64,000 bases of DNA. It comes from Palsa-892 sp035555855. GTDB taxonomy: Bacteria; Pseudomonadota; Alphaproteobacteria; Rhizobiales; Xanthobacteraceae. The notes beneath the pieces are model-generated. The model ran no database searches, was not told the origin of the DNA, and was given only the letters and a program-made list of their open reading frames with translations. Numbering within the stretch: position 1 is the stretch's first letter; the number at the start of each line of letters is the position of its first letter. The position numbers and the translations under genes were made by a program. This document shows, in pieces, positions 32,578 to 41,330 of the stretch. The stretch lies in assembly GCA_035555855.1 (NCBI GenBank), contig DATMGD010000048.1, positions 27,202-91,201 on the forward strand, read 5' to 3'.

Positions 32578-33831
32578 ATGAATACGGTTGAGGGCTATCT
32601 CGATACCACGACGGTGATCGTGTTCGGCCTTCTCATGAAGATGCTGCTGGCCATCCTGTTTTTCGTGTTCTGGTCGCGGAGCCCGCGCCGCCGCGCGATC
32701 TGGTTCGCATGGTGGGGTGTGGCGCTCCTGCTCGGCAACGTCGCCTCCGGCAATATCATCTGGCACGGTTTCAAACCCGATTTTTGGGGGCTCGGCATCA
32801 CCGGGGCGAGCCTGATCGCGAGCTTCGGCTGCTGCTGGCAGGGCGCGCGGGCCTTCGAGCGGCGCCAGCCGCTGTGGCTGCCGCTGGCCGCGGGAGTCGG
32901 CGGCTGGCTTGCCTTCAGCATCGTGCCCGCCGTGTTCGAACACGCACCTTATCGTGTCATCGTTTCCTCGTTTCTGGTTTGCTCGTTCCTGTTGCTCACG
33001 GCGATCGAGTTCTGGCGCGGCCGGAGCGAGCGGCTGGCCTCGCGCTGGATGATGATTGCGCTGTGCGTGAGCCTCGCGCTGGTGTTCGCCGTCCGCATTG
33101 TGCTGGTCAATATCGCGCCGTTTCCCTTCGGTGCGTTGCCGGCCTCGGCCGACTGGCTCGCAGCCTACAACATGATCATGTTCTTCCACACCATGATTCT
33201 CGTCGTGCTGATGGTCGCGATGACGAAGGAGCGGCTCGAGCTTGAGCAGCGCATGGTCGCCAACACCGATCCGCTGACCGGCGCGTTGAACCGCCGCGCG
33301 CTCGACGGCCGCGGCCGCCGGTTGCTGGCGCGTCACGAGCGCGACCGCCAGGAGCTTTGCGCGCTGTTCCTCGATATCGACGATTTCAAGCGCATCAACG
33401 ATCTTGCCGGCCATGCCGTCGGCGATCTCGTGCTGAAACGCTTTGCCGAAATCGTCAACAACGTCATCCGGCCGACCGATTTCCTGTTTCGCGTCGGCGG
33501 CGAGGAATTCTGCTGCCTCTTGCCGCAGACCGATGCACAGCAGGGCAGGCGGGTCGCCGAGCGCATCCGGCAGCAGGTCGAGGCGGCGGCGTTCGATGCG
33601 AAACGCTCACGCACGGCCGAACCGTTGAAGGTGACGGTCAGTATCGGCGTCGCTTCGACGGTGCTGACGGGCTACGACATCGACGCGCTCCTGCGCGAGT
33701 CGGACGGTGCCGTCTATGCCGCGAAGCGCCTCGGCCGCAACCAGGTTGTCAGCGTCGAATTGAATGGAGCATCGCCCGGCGGGCTTGGGCTCGCGGGCGT
33801 TTCGGCGGCGGCAGCGCCCGGCAATTCATAA
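32578..33831 (+). CDS. membrane-bound diguanylate cyclase (GGDEF)
   Basis: A 417-residue protein with six or seven membrane helices (about residues 10-225) and a C-terminal GGDEF domain (about 240-400). The active-site loop is GGEEF (VGGEEFCCLLP), metal Asp in LFLDIDDFKRIND, and the frame MVANTDPLTGALNRRALD is complete, so it should make c-di-GMP. A product-inhibition I-site R-x-x-D (RPTD) lies exactly five residues before GGEEF. The membrane part matches no named sensor I recognise. ATG at 32578 is the best start. It is convergent with ackA. Confidence 0.92.
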   Translation: MNTVEGYLDTTTVIVFGLLMKMLLAILFFVFWSRSPRRRAIWFAWWGVALLLGNVASGNIIWHGFKPDFWGLGITGASLIASFGCCWQGARAFERRQPLWLPLAAGVGGWLAFSIVPAVFEHAPYRVIVSSFLVCSFLLLTAIEFWRGRSERLASRWMMIALCVSLALVFAVRIVLVNIAPFPFGALPASADWLAAYNMIMFFHTMILVVLMVAMTKERLELEQRMVANTDPLTGALNRRALDGRGRRLLARHERDRQELCALFLDIDDFKRINDLAGHAVGDLVLKRFAEIVNNVIRPTDFLFRVGGEEFCCLLPQTDAQQGRRVAERIRQQVEAAAFDAKRSRTAEPLKVTVSIGVASTVLTGYDIDALLRESDGAVYAAKRLGRNQVVSVELNGASPGGLGLAGVSAAAAPGNS

Positions 33832-33864
33832 AGCGTCTAAAGCATCTGCTATTGGACAGCTGCC

Positions 33865-35064
33865 TCAGCATGGATGTGCCGCAGGGTTCTGTGCAAGGAC
33901 GGCGAGCGTTTCTTCCGCGATCACCTGCTGCTCGTCGGTCGGGATGACGAGCACTTTGATGCGGCTCCCGGCGCTGCTGATCGTAGAATTGTTTTGCCGG
34001 TTTGCTGTGGCGTCCAGCGCAATGTCGAGCCAGCCGAGCCGTGCACAAATCGCTTCGCGGATTTCCGGCTGGTGCTCGCCGATCCCCGCCGTGAAGACGA
34101 TCGCATCCAGCCCTTCGAGCGTTGCGGCAAGGCGTGCGATTTCGCCGGCGGTGCGGAACGCGAAAATGTCGAGCGCCTGTTTTGCTTCCGGCGTATTGCT
34201 CGCGATCAGATCGCGCGTGTCGGCACTGATGCCGGAAATGCCCAGAAGCCCCGAGCGGTGGTAGAGCAGATCCTCGATCTCCTTCGCGCTCATGTTTTCC
34301 GGACCTTGCAGATGCAGCACGACGCCGGGGTCGAGCGCGCCGCAGCGTGTCGCCATCGGTACGCCATCGAGCGCCGAGAAGCCCATCGAGGTATCGACGC
34401 TCTTGCCGTCCTGCATCGCGCACAGGCTCGCGCCGCTGCCGAGATGCAGAACGATGACCTTGCCTTTGGCGAGGCTCAAATCCCGGCGTGCGAGTTCGCC
34501 GGCGATGAACTGGTAGGAGAGGCCATGAAAGCCGTAACGCTTGATGCCGCGGTCGAACATCGCGCGCGGCAGCGCGAAGCGGCGCACGAGATCGGACTGG
34601 CACTGGTGAAACGTCGTGTCAAAGCAGGCGGTCTGCGGCAATGCGGGCCTCAGCTTGCGCACTGCGCGGATCAACGCGAGCGCCTGGCCCTGATGGAGCG
34701 GCGCGAGCACGGCAAGGTTCGCAATCGCCTCGATCGCTTCATCGTCGAGCAGGCAAGGGTGCTTGAAGCGGTCGCCGCCATGCACGACGCGATGGCCCAC
34801 GGCTTGAAGCTTGCCGAGATCGAAATGCTTGCCGAGTGCGTCGAACGATTGCCGGGCAATGCTCGTGAGATCGTCCGGCGATTTTGCCGAAAGCGGCACG
34901 TCGAACGCGGCCTTGCCGTCGCTCATCTTGAAACGAAAGGGTGACTTCCGAAAATCGATCGCGCCGTCAGCGAGCGCGCGCGGCTTGCCGTCTTCGATCG
35001 CATAGAGGCCCGTCTTGATGGTCGAGGAGCCACAGTTGAAGCTGAGCAGCAGGCGGTCGCTCAT
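33865..35064 (-). CDS. ackA: acetate kinase
   Basis: A 399-residue acetate kinase of the ASKHA fold that interconverts acetyl phosphate + ADP and acetate + ATP. Signatures are LLLSFNCGSSTIKTGLY, VGHRVVHGGD, PQTACFDTTFHQ, RYGFHGLSYQFIA, VIVLHLGSGASLCAM and VFTAGIGEHQPEIR. ATG at 35064 follows AAGGAACG. No phosphotransacetylase or phosphoketolase gene is adjacent, so the acetyl phosphate source must be encoded elsewhere. Confidence 0.95.
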   Translation of the reverse strand: MSDRLLLSFNCGSSTIKTGLYAIEDGKPRALADGAIDFRKSPFRFKMSDGKAAFDVPLSAKSPDDLTSIARQSFDALGKHFDLGKLQAVGHRVVHGGDRFKHPCLLDDEAIEAIANLAVLAPLHQGQALALIRAVRKLRPALPQTACFDTTFHQCQSDLVRRFALPRAMFDRGIKRYGFHGLSYQFIAGELARRDLSLAKGKVIVLHLGSGASLCAMQDGKSVDTSMGFSALDGVPMATRCGALDPGVVLHLQGPENMSAKEIEDLLYHRSGLLGISGISADTRDLIASNTPEAKQALDIFAFRTAGEIARLAATLEGLDAIVFTAGIGEHQPEIREAICARLGWLDIALDATANRQNNSTISSAGSRIKVLVIPTDEQQVIAEETLAVLAQNPAAHPC

Positions 35065-35219
35065 CGTTCGTTCCTTGTTGGGGATGGCGATCATACATAT
35101 TTACAGACACATTTTCTTGAGGGCTGGCGCGCTCGCGCCGGAGGGTTGCGTGCGATAAAATGGCCTTTTCGCGCAGCCCGCGAGCCCGCCATTCCGCTGC
35201 TTCTTCGAAGGATCACCCC

Positions 35220-36251
35220 ATGCGTTACAATACCCTCGGCAATACCGGTTTGCTCGTTTCGGAGATTTGTCTCGGCACCATGACCTTCGGGGCGGGGACC
35301 GGCATGTGGGCCGATATCGCGGGCCTCGATCAGGCGGCGGCCGACCGCATCACGGCGCGGGCGCTCGATGCCGGCGTCAATTTTCTCGACACTGCCGACG
35401 TCTATTCCGACGGCCTCTCGGAAGAAATCACCGGCAAGGCGATGAAGAATTCCGGCCGCGTCCGCTCCGACATCGTGCTCGCGACCAAGGTGTTCAATCC
35501 GGTCGGCAACAAGGGGCCGAACGACCGCGGCGCTTCGCGCATTCATGTCATGGATGCGGTGAAGGCGAGCCTCAAGCGTCTCGGCACCGATTACATCGAC
35601 CTTTATCAAATCCATGGCGTCGATCAGGTGACGCCGATGGAAGAGATGATCCGTGCTTTCGACGATCTCACGCGTCAGGGCTACATCCGCTACTTCGGTC
35701 TTTCCAACTGGCCGGCGTGGATGACGATGAAGGCGCTTGGCGTCGCCGACAAATTGAACATGGCGCGGCTCGTCAGCCTGCAATCCTACTACACTATCGC
35801 CGGGCGCGATTTGGAGCGCGACGTCGTGCCGATGCTGCAATCGGAGAAAGTAGGCCTCATGACTTGGAGCCCGCTCGCCGGCGGATTGCTCTCGGGCAAA
35901 TATGATCGCGAAGGCAAGGGGCCGCAGGGTTCGCGTCGCGTCAATTTCGATTTCCCGCCGGTCAATCGCGAACGCGCTTTCGATTGCGTAGATGTGATGC
36001 GCGACATCGCCAAGGCCCACAACACGACGGTCGCCGGCATCGCGATTGCGTGGATTTTGCACAAGCCCTTCGTCTCGACCGTTATCATCGGCGCCAAGAA
36101 CAACGAGCAGCTCGACGCCAATCTCGCTGCGACCGCGATCAAGCTCACGAAGGAAGACATGGCAAAGCTCGACAAGGTGAGCGAGCTGCCCTCCGAATAT
36201 CCGGGCTGGATGGTGACGCGGACGACCGCCAACCGGCTGCCGCAACCTTAA
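35220..36251 (+). CDS. aldo/keto reductase
   Basis: A 343-residue NADPH-dependent aldo/keto reductase of the YajO/Tas-like group. The catalytic set is visible: Asp and Tyr in NFLDTADVYSDGLSE, Lys in IVLATKVFNP, and His in DLYQIHGVDQ. C-terminal cofactor residues lie in TVIIGAKNNEQL. ATG at 35220 follows GAAGGATCACCCC and matches the family start MRYNTLGNTGLLVSEICLGT. The 3' end overlaps the convergent GST gene by 4 bases. Substrate unknown. Confidence 0.94.
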   Translation: MRYNTLGNTGLLVSEICLGTMTFGAGTGMWADIAGLDQAAADRITARALDAGVNFLDTADVYSDGLSEEITGKAMKNSGRVRSDIVLATKVFNPVGNKGPNDRGASRIHVMDAVKASLKRLGTDYIDLYQIHGVDQVTPMEEMIRAFDDLTRQGYIRYFGLSNWPAWMTMKALGVADKLNMARLVSLQSYYTIAGRDLERDVVPMLQSEKVGLMTWSPLAGGLLSGKYDREGKGPQGSRRVNFDFPPVNRERAFDCVDVMRDIAKAHNTTVAGIAIAWILHKPFVSTVIIGAKNNEQLDANLAATAIKLTKEDMAKLDKVSELPSEYPGWMVTRTTANRLPQP

Positions 36252-36865
36252 AGCGGCGCGGTCTGCTGCATCGAGGGCCGCGCGCTGAACGTTTCGAACC
36301 ATGCTGCGAGCTGCGGGCGGCCGTTTCGCCATTGCAGATGGCCGAAACGGAAATCGAGATAGCCGAGCGCGCAGCCAACCGCGATCTGGCCGATATCGAG
36401 TGACGCGGGAAACTCTTTTGTTTCGTGCTCTAACTGATCGAGCGATTGCACGATGCGCCGCGTCTGCGCCTCTTGCCACTCGGGCCACTTCGTCACCGGC
36501 CGCGCATCCTCGAAGCGCAGCATGATTGCGGCATCGACGATGCCGTCGCCGACGGCTTGCCGGCAAAGCGCCTGCCAGCGTGCTGCCTTGTCCGCCGGAA
36601 AGATCAACTCGTCGTTATGCAGGCTGTCGAGATATTCGCAGATCGTCCGCGAGTCATAGAGCGTTTTGCCGCTCTCCAGCATCAGCGCCGGAACTTTCAT
36701 CAGCGGATTGCGCGCTGAAAGCTCGGCATGTGCAGGCGTGTCGAGCGCGACATGGGTGCCGACTTCGGTCGCGACGAGTTCGATCTTGTCGATCAGGCCG
36801 CGCTCATGCGCGAGCACGAGAACCTTGCGCGAGAACGGCGAGAATTTTGTGTAGAGGAGCTGCAT
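36248..36865 (-). CDS. glutathione S-transferase family protein
   Basis: A 205-residue GST. The thioredoxin-like N-domain has LLYTKFSPFSRKVLVLAHER with a Ser-Pro-Phe-Ser motif in the active-site loop, NPLMKVPALMLESGKTLYDS (cis-Pro and the gamma-Glu-binding Ser), and the helical C-domain has DIGQIAVGCALGYLDFRF. This resembles the proteobacterial YibF-like GSTs. ATG at 36865 is chosen because it gives the standard N-terminus; an upstream ATG at 36919 adds an unrelated leader. Confidence 0.9.
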   Translation of the reverse strand: MQLLYTKFSPFSRKVLVLAHERGLIDKIELVATEVGTHVALDTPAHAELSARNPLMKVPALMLESGKTLYDSRTICEYLDSLHNDELIFPADKAARWQALCRQAVGDGIVDAAIMLRFEDARPVTKWPEWQEAQTRRIVQSLDQLEHETKEFPASLDIGQIAVGCALGYLDFRFGHLQWRNGRPQLAAWFETFSARPSMQQTAPL

Positions 36866-36936
36866 TTGTCCGGCGGGAATTAGAGGATCGACTATATTCG
36901 ACAGGGCGTAAGAAGTCATGGCAAAGGAGAGGGCGC

Positions 36937-37287
36937 GTGGCGGTCACGATCTACGGCATCAAGAACTGCGACACCATGAAGAAGGCGCGCGCCTGGCTGG
37001 AGAAGCACGGCGTCGAATACGCCTTCCACGATTACAAGACCGCGGGCGTCGAGCGCGAGCGGCTGGAGAAGTGGGCGAAGAAAGCCGGCTGGGAGACGCT
37101 GCTGAATAAGTCCGGCATGACGTTCCGCAAGCTGCCGCCGAAGGATCAGAAGGTGACAGACGCCAAAAAGGCTATCGTGCTGATGCTGGCGCAACCCTCG
37201 ATGATCAAGCGCCCGGTATTGGAACTGCCGGGCGGCAAGCTGATCGTCGGCTTCAAGCCGGAGATTTATCAGGCCGCGCTTAAGTGA
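36937..37287 (+). CDS. ArsC/Spx family protein (YffB-like)
   Basis: A 116-residue thioredoxin-fold protein of the ArsC/Spx superfamily: TIYGIKNCDTMKKARAWLEK, VEYAFHDYKTAGVERERLEK, LLNKSGMTFRKLP, MIKRPVLELPGGKLIVGFK. The single Cys in KNCDTMKKA, without a second Cys, is typical of YffB, which binds glutathione, rather than arsenate-detoxifying ArsC. The start is GTG at 36937 behind AAAGGAGAG. There is no ars context. Confidence 0.92.
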   Translation: MAVTIYGIKNCDTMKKARAWLEKHGVEYAFHDYKTAGVERERLEKWAKKAGWETLLNKSGMTFRKLPPKDQKVTDAKKAIVLMLAQPSMIKRPVLELPGGKLIVGFKPEIYQAALK

Positions 37288-37348
37288 CGCGCGAACCCGC
37301 TGCGGCAGGCATAACAGCGAAGCGAGAATCCGGTCAAACGCATCAGTC

Positions 37349-38041
37349 TCAAGCCAAACGCGCTGCTTCAGGTTCGGCTGATGGTATCAGGAGATGGCTG
37401 AGCCGTGCTTCGCTCTGTTCGTTGTTGGCAAGCAGGCGGCGGCTGATGAGCCGCAGAAAATAGAACCCGAACCGCGGGTTCTGGAAATAAAGCTGCCGCG
37501 CCTGATCGTAGGACATGACGAGCAGCGTGCCGTCCTCGATACATTCGAAACTTTGCGTGCGGCGGTTTTCCGGTGTGACCAGTCCCATCTCGCCGACGAT
37601 CTCGCCCTGTGCAAGTTCGAGGCCGAGTTCGCTCAGCCGATAGCGGCCGCTCGCGATATAAAACAGCGCGTCAGCCGTTTCGCCTTTGGCGAAAATCTTC
37701 TCGCTCTTGCGGCAATGGCGCTGCCGAGTGAACAGCTTGATCCAGTCCATCGAGAGATCGCCCAGCGAAGCGTCCTTCACCTGCGAGATTAGCCGTATCA
37801 TCTGATAAAGCCGCACGATGTTGAGCGGCAGCAGGATCGAATGGAGAAGGAGGTTGGGATAGGCCGCGGCGAGATAGCCGTAGGTGATGAACAGGCAGTT
37901 GGCGCAAATGCCCGAAATGCGAAGCGGGATCATCGTCCGCATCGAATAGGTGGCGACGGTGAAACAGGCCGCGAGATAACCTGCAAGTTCGCCCGGATGT
38001 TCGAGCGTGGCCAGAACTTCTTGGTAAAAATCGAACCTCAT
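37349..38041 (-). CDS. membrane protein with cyclic-nucleotide-binding domain (Popeye-like layout)
   Basis: A 230-residue protein. Three hydrophobic helices (about residues 15-85: GELAGYLAACFTVATYSM, GICANCLFITYGYLAAAYP, LLLHSILLPLNIVRLYQMIR) precede a cNMP-binding domain (about 105-210: KIFAKGETADALFYIASGRY, ELAQGEIVGEMGLVTPENRR). The pattern E-I-V-G-E-M-G-L .. N-R-R-T differs from the usual phosphate-binding cassette, which has Arg-Thr-Ala, so ligand binding is uncertain. The layout recalls Popeye-domain proteins. No DNA-binding domain is present. It is divergent from prfC. Confidence 0.82.
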   Translation of the reverse strand: MRFDFYQEVLATLEHPGELAGYLAACFTVATYSMRTMIPLRISGICANCLFITYGYLAAAYPNLLLHSILLPLNIVRLYQMIRLISQVKDASLGDLSMDWIKLFTRQRHCRKSEKIFAKGETADALFYIASGRYRLSELGLELAQGEIVGEMGLVTPENRRTQSFECIEDGTLLVMSYDQARQLYFQNPRFGFYFLRLISRRLLANNEQSEARLSHLLIPSAEPEAARLA

Positions 38042-38186
38042 GCGGCGCTTCCTGTTATTTTCTCGTTCCGCGCAAAATTGCTGGGAATATCGACCCGCAT
38101 TTTGCCGCAGAAGGGACCTCAGCGCACGTTGCAGTGCAGCTTTTCGCCTTGATCCGGCTCGCCATTGCTGGCAAAGCCTTGCCCGC

Positions 38187-39809
38187 ATGACTCAGCCCGC
38201 TATCAGCAATACCGGCACGGCACGCTCGCCGATTGCGACGGAAGTCGAACGCCGCCGCACCTTCGCGATCATCTCGCATCCGGACGCCGGCAAAACGACG
38301 CTCACCGAAAAGCTTCTGCTGTTCGGCGGCGCGATCAATCTCGCCGGTCAGGTCAAGGCGAAGCGCGACCGCCGCTCGACGCGCTCCGACTGGATGGCGA
38401 TCGAGCGCGAGCGCGGCATTTCGGTCGTGACGTCGGTGATGACGTTCGAATATGGCGGGCATGTCTTTAATCTGCTCGACACGCCGGGCCACGAAGACTT
38501 CTCCGAAGACACCTACCGCACGCTTACCGCGGTCGATAGCGCCGTCATGGTGATCGACGCCGCGAAGGGTATCGAGGCGCGCACGCGCAAGCTATTTGAG
38601 GTCTGTCGCCTGCGCGACATCCCGATCGTCACCTTCATCAATAAAATGGATCGCGAGAGCCGCGATCCGTTCGACATCCTGGACGAAATCGAAAAGACGC
38701 TCGCGCTCGATACGGCGCCGATGACCTGGCCGATCGGCCGGGGCCGCGATTTTGCCGGCACCTACGATCTTGCCGCGCAGGCCGTTCGCCTCATGGAGGA
38801 CGACGGCAAGACGAGCGAGCTGCGCAAGATGAGCATCGACGAGATCGTCGCCGCGCGCCCCGCCATCGAGCCGAACGCGCTTTCCGAGGAACTCGGCCTC
38901 GTGCAGGAAGCCTGCAAGAAATTTGAGCTGCCCTCTTTTCTCGAAGGCCATCTGACGCCGGTGTTCTTCGGCTCGGCGCTGAAAAATTTCGGCGTCAAGG
39001 ATTTGCTGGATGCCATCGGCAGCGAAGCGCCGGCGCCGCGCGCCCAGGTCGCGAATACGCGCACCGTCGCCGCCGAGGAGCCGAAGCTCACGGCCTTCGT
39101 GTTCAAGATCCAGGCCAACATGGATCCGAACCATCGCGACCGTATCGCGTTTGCGCGGCTCTGCTCCGGCAAGCTCACGCGCGGCATGAAGGTCAAGCAG
39201 ACCCGCACCGGCAAGCTCATGAGCCTCAACGCGCCGCAGTTCTTCTTTGCACAGGATCGCTCGGTCGCCGACGAAGCCTATGCCGGTGACGTCGTCGGCA
39301 TTCCGAACCACGGCGTGCTCAGGATCGGCGACACGCTCACCGAGGGCGAGGAACTTACCTTCATGGGCGTGCCGAGCTTCGCGCCGGAAATTCTTCGCCG
39401 CGCGAAACTGGGCGATGCCATGAAGGCAAAGAAACTGAAAACCGCGCTTCAGCAGATGGCGGAAGAGGGCGTGGTTCAGGTCTTCAATCCGCAGGACGGC
39501 TCGCCCGCACTCGTCGGCGTCGTCGGCCCGCTTCAGCTCGATGTCCTGCGTGCGCGGCTTGCCGCCGAATACAATATCGAAGCGAGCTTCGAGCAGAGCG
39601 AGTTCAATCTTGCGCGCTGGGTGTCGGGCGAGGATCGCAAGAAGGTCGACGATTTTGCGAACGGCAAGTCGTCGTCCGTCGCCACCGATCTCGATGGCGA
39701 TCTCGTTTTTCTCGCCAAGAGCCAGTTCGATCTCGACTACACCCGCGAGCGCGCACCGGGCATCGAATTCAGCGACGTCAAGGATGTCAAAAAGCAGGGC
39801 GGCAAGTAG
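38187..39809 (+). CDS. prfC: peptide chain release factor 3
   Basis: A 540-residue translational GTPase that removes RF1/RF2 from the ribosome after termination. The G motifs are HPDAGKTTLTEK (G1), DTPGHEDFSEDT (G3) and FINKMDRESRDP (G4). RF3-specific segments include KAKRDRRSTRSDWMAIERER and the C-terminal GPLQLDVLRARLAAEYNIEA. ATG at 38187 gives the normal length. It is monocistronic here. Confidence 0.97.
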   Translation: MTQPAISNTGTARSPIATEVERRRTFAIISHPDAGKTTLTEKLLLFGGAINLAGQVKAKRDRRSTRSDWMAIERERGISVVTSVMTFEYGGHVFNLLDTPGHEDFSEDTYRTLTAVDSAVMVIDAAKGIEARTRKLFEVCRLRDIPIVTFINKMDRESRDPFDILDEIEKTLALDTAPMTWPIGRGRDFAGTYDLAAQAVRLMEDDGKTSELRKMSIDEIVAARPAIEPNALSEELGLVQEACKKFELPSFLEGHLTPVFFGSALKNFGVKDLLDAIGSEAPAPRAQVANTRTVAAEEPKLTAFVFKIQANMDPNHRDRIAFARLCSGKLTRGMKVKQTRTGKLMSLNAPQFFFAQDRSVADEAYAGDVVGIPNHGVLRIGDTLTEGEELTFMGVPSFAPEILRRAKLGDAMKAKKLKTALQQMAEEGVVQVFNPQDGSPALVGVVGPLQLDVLRARLAAEYNIEASFEQSEFNLARWVSGEDRKKVDDFANGKSSSVATDLDGDLVFLAKSQFDLDYTRERAPGIEFSDVKDVKKQGGK

Positions 39810-39900
39810 CTGCCGCTTCGGCCACGCTTTTATTCGGGCGCAATCCTTCCCCTTGCACTTACTTTCGACTCCTTCTTAACTGCGCGCCGCGAGGTGCTCT

Positions 39901-40470
39901 ATGAAACTCATGCTGCTCGGCTTGCTGGTCTTTCTCGGTACGCACGTCTTCACCACGATGCGCGTTGCGCGCGCGGGGCTGATCGCCCGGATCGGCGAGG
40001 GGCCGTACAAAATTCTTTATTCGATTTTGTCCATCGTCGGCCTCGTCATGGCGGCTTACGGTTTCGCGGCATGGCGCGCGGCGGGCTCGCTCCAGCTCTG
40101 GATGCCGCCGGTGTGGACGAAGCATCTCGCGATGCCGCTCGTGCTGTTCGCCTGCATCTGCATCGTCTCGGCTTATCCGCCGACGCATCTTCGCGTCTGG
40201 CTCAAGCACCCGATGCTGGTCGGCGTCAAAACCTGGGCGCTCGCGCATCTTCTGGCGAACGGCGATCTCGCCGGCGTCGTGCTGTTTGCCGCGGTACTGG
40301 CCTGGGCGGTGATTAGCCGCATCTCGCAAAAATATCGGCCCGCGCCGCGCTATCCTGAGCCCAAGCTCACCGCCGATATTATCGCGACGGTAATGGGGTT
40401 AATCCTGTTCTGGCTGCTCGGTACCTTTTTCCACTCCCGTGTGGTAGGCATCCCCGTACTGCCGACCTAG
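39901..40470 (+). CDS. NnrU family membrane protein
   Basis: A 189-residue inner-membrane protein with six predicted helices and the NnrU pattern: LLVFLGTHVFTTMRVARAGL, ILSIVGLVMAAYGFAAWRA, LWMPPVWTKHLAMPLVLFAC, HPMLVGVKTWALAHLLANGD. NnrU was named beside nitrite/NO reduction genes in Rhodobacter and related proteins include MddA-like methyltransferases. No denitrification genes are near, so the role here is open. panB starts 9 bases after its stop, so they are co-transcribed. Confidence 0.9.
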   Translation: MKLMLLGLLVFLGTHVFTTMRVARAGLIARIGEGPYKILYSILSIVGLVMAAYGFAAWRAAGSLQLWMPPVWTKHLAMPLVLFACICIVSAYPPTHLRVWLKHPMLVGVKTWALAHLLANGDLAGVVLFAAVLAWAVISRISQKYRPAPRYPEPKLTADIIATVMGLILFWLLGTFFHSRVVGIPVLPT

Positions 40471-40479
40471 GAGGCCGCG

Positions 40480-41304
40480 ATGTCCGTCCAGCAACCTGTT
40501 CGCCGCATCACTGCGCCCGAGCTGCGCGCGCGCAAGGGCAAGGAGCCGATCGTCTCGCTCACCTCCTATCACGCGCACACCGCGTCGCTCCTCGATCAAT
40601 ATGTCGATTTCATTCTGGTCGGCGATTCGCTCGGCATGGTGATGCACGGCCTGGAAACGACCGTGCCGGTCACGCTCGACATGATGATCCTGCAAGGTCA
40701 CGCCGTCATGCGCGGCTCGAAGCGCGCGCTCGTCGTGGTCGATATGCCTTTCGGCTCTTATGAAGAAAGCAAGGAACAGGCCTTCCGCTCCGCCGCGCGC
40801 GTTCTGAAAGAAACAGGCTGCGGTGCGATCAAGATGGAAGGCGGCGTGAAATTCGCCGAGACGATTCGCTTCCTCGCCGACCGCGGCGTGCCGGTGATGG
40901 GCCATATCGGTATGACACCGCAATCGATCAACACGCTCGGCTCGTTCAAGGCGCTCGGCCGCGAGGAAAAAGACTGGGGCCCGTTCCTCGACGATGCCCG
41001 TGCCGTCGCCGATGCCGGCGCCTTCGCCATGGTAGTAGAGGCGGTCGCCGAGCCGCTCGCCCGCAAGATCACCGAGAAGGTTCCGATACCGACCATCGGC
41101 ATCGGCGCTTCGGCTGCCTGCGATGGCCAGATCCTCGTGCTCGAGGACATGCTTGGCCTGTCGCCGCAGGTGCCGAAATTCGTCAAGCAGTACGGCCATC
41201 TTGCCGAGGGCATCGAGTCCGCGGTTCGCGAATATGCCCGCGAGGTGCGAAGCCGCGCATTCCCGGGCGCGGCGAATGTTTATCCGCTGAAGGCGAAGGC
41301 CTGA
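40480..41304 (+). CDS. panB: 3-methyl-2-oxobutanoate hydroxymethyltransferase
   Basis: A 274-residue enzyme of the pantothenate pathway (ketopantoate synthesis from 2-oxoisovalerate and 5,10-methylene-THF). Markers are YHAHTASLLDQYVDFILVGD, SLGMVMHGLETTVPVTLDMM, DMPFGSYEESKEQAF, GCGAIKMEGG, MGHIGMTPQS and the catalytic Glu in MVVEAVAEPLA, then PTIGIGASAACDGQILVLED. The Mg2+ ligands are Asp in GDSLG and Asp/Glu nearby. No panC is adjacent. Confidence 0.96.
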   Translation: MSVQQPVRRITAPELRARKGKEPIVSLTSYHAHTASLLDQYVDFILVGDSLGMVMHGLETTVPVTLDMMILQGHAVMRGSKRALVVVDMPFGSYEESKEQAFRSAARVLKETGCGAIKMEGGVKFAETIRFLADRGVPVMGHIGMTPQSINTLGSFKALGREEKDWGPFLDDARAVADAGAFAMVVEAVAEPLARKITEKVPIPTIGIGASAACDGQILVLEDMLGLSPQVPKFVKQYGHLAEGIESAVREYAREVRSRAFPGAANVYPLKAKA

Positions 41305-41330
41305 GCCTCGCGCTGCACGCTTAGCGAGGC
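41305..41330. terminator. hairpin between convergent panB and FkbM genes
   Basis: A 7-bp stem (41305-41311 GCCTCGC with 41324-41330) directly after the panB stop and reaching into the last codons of the FkbM gene. No T tract, so it is a weak or Rho-assisted bidirectional terminator at best. Confidence 0.4.
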
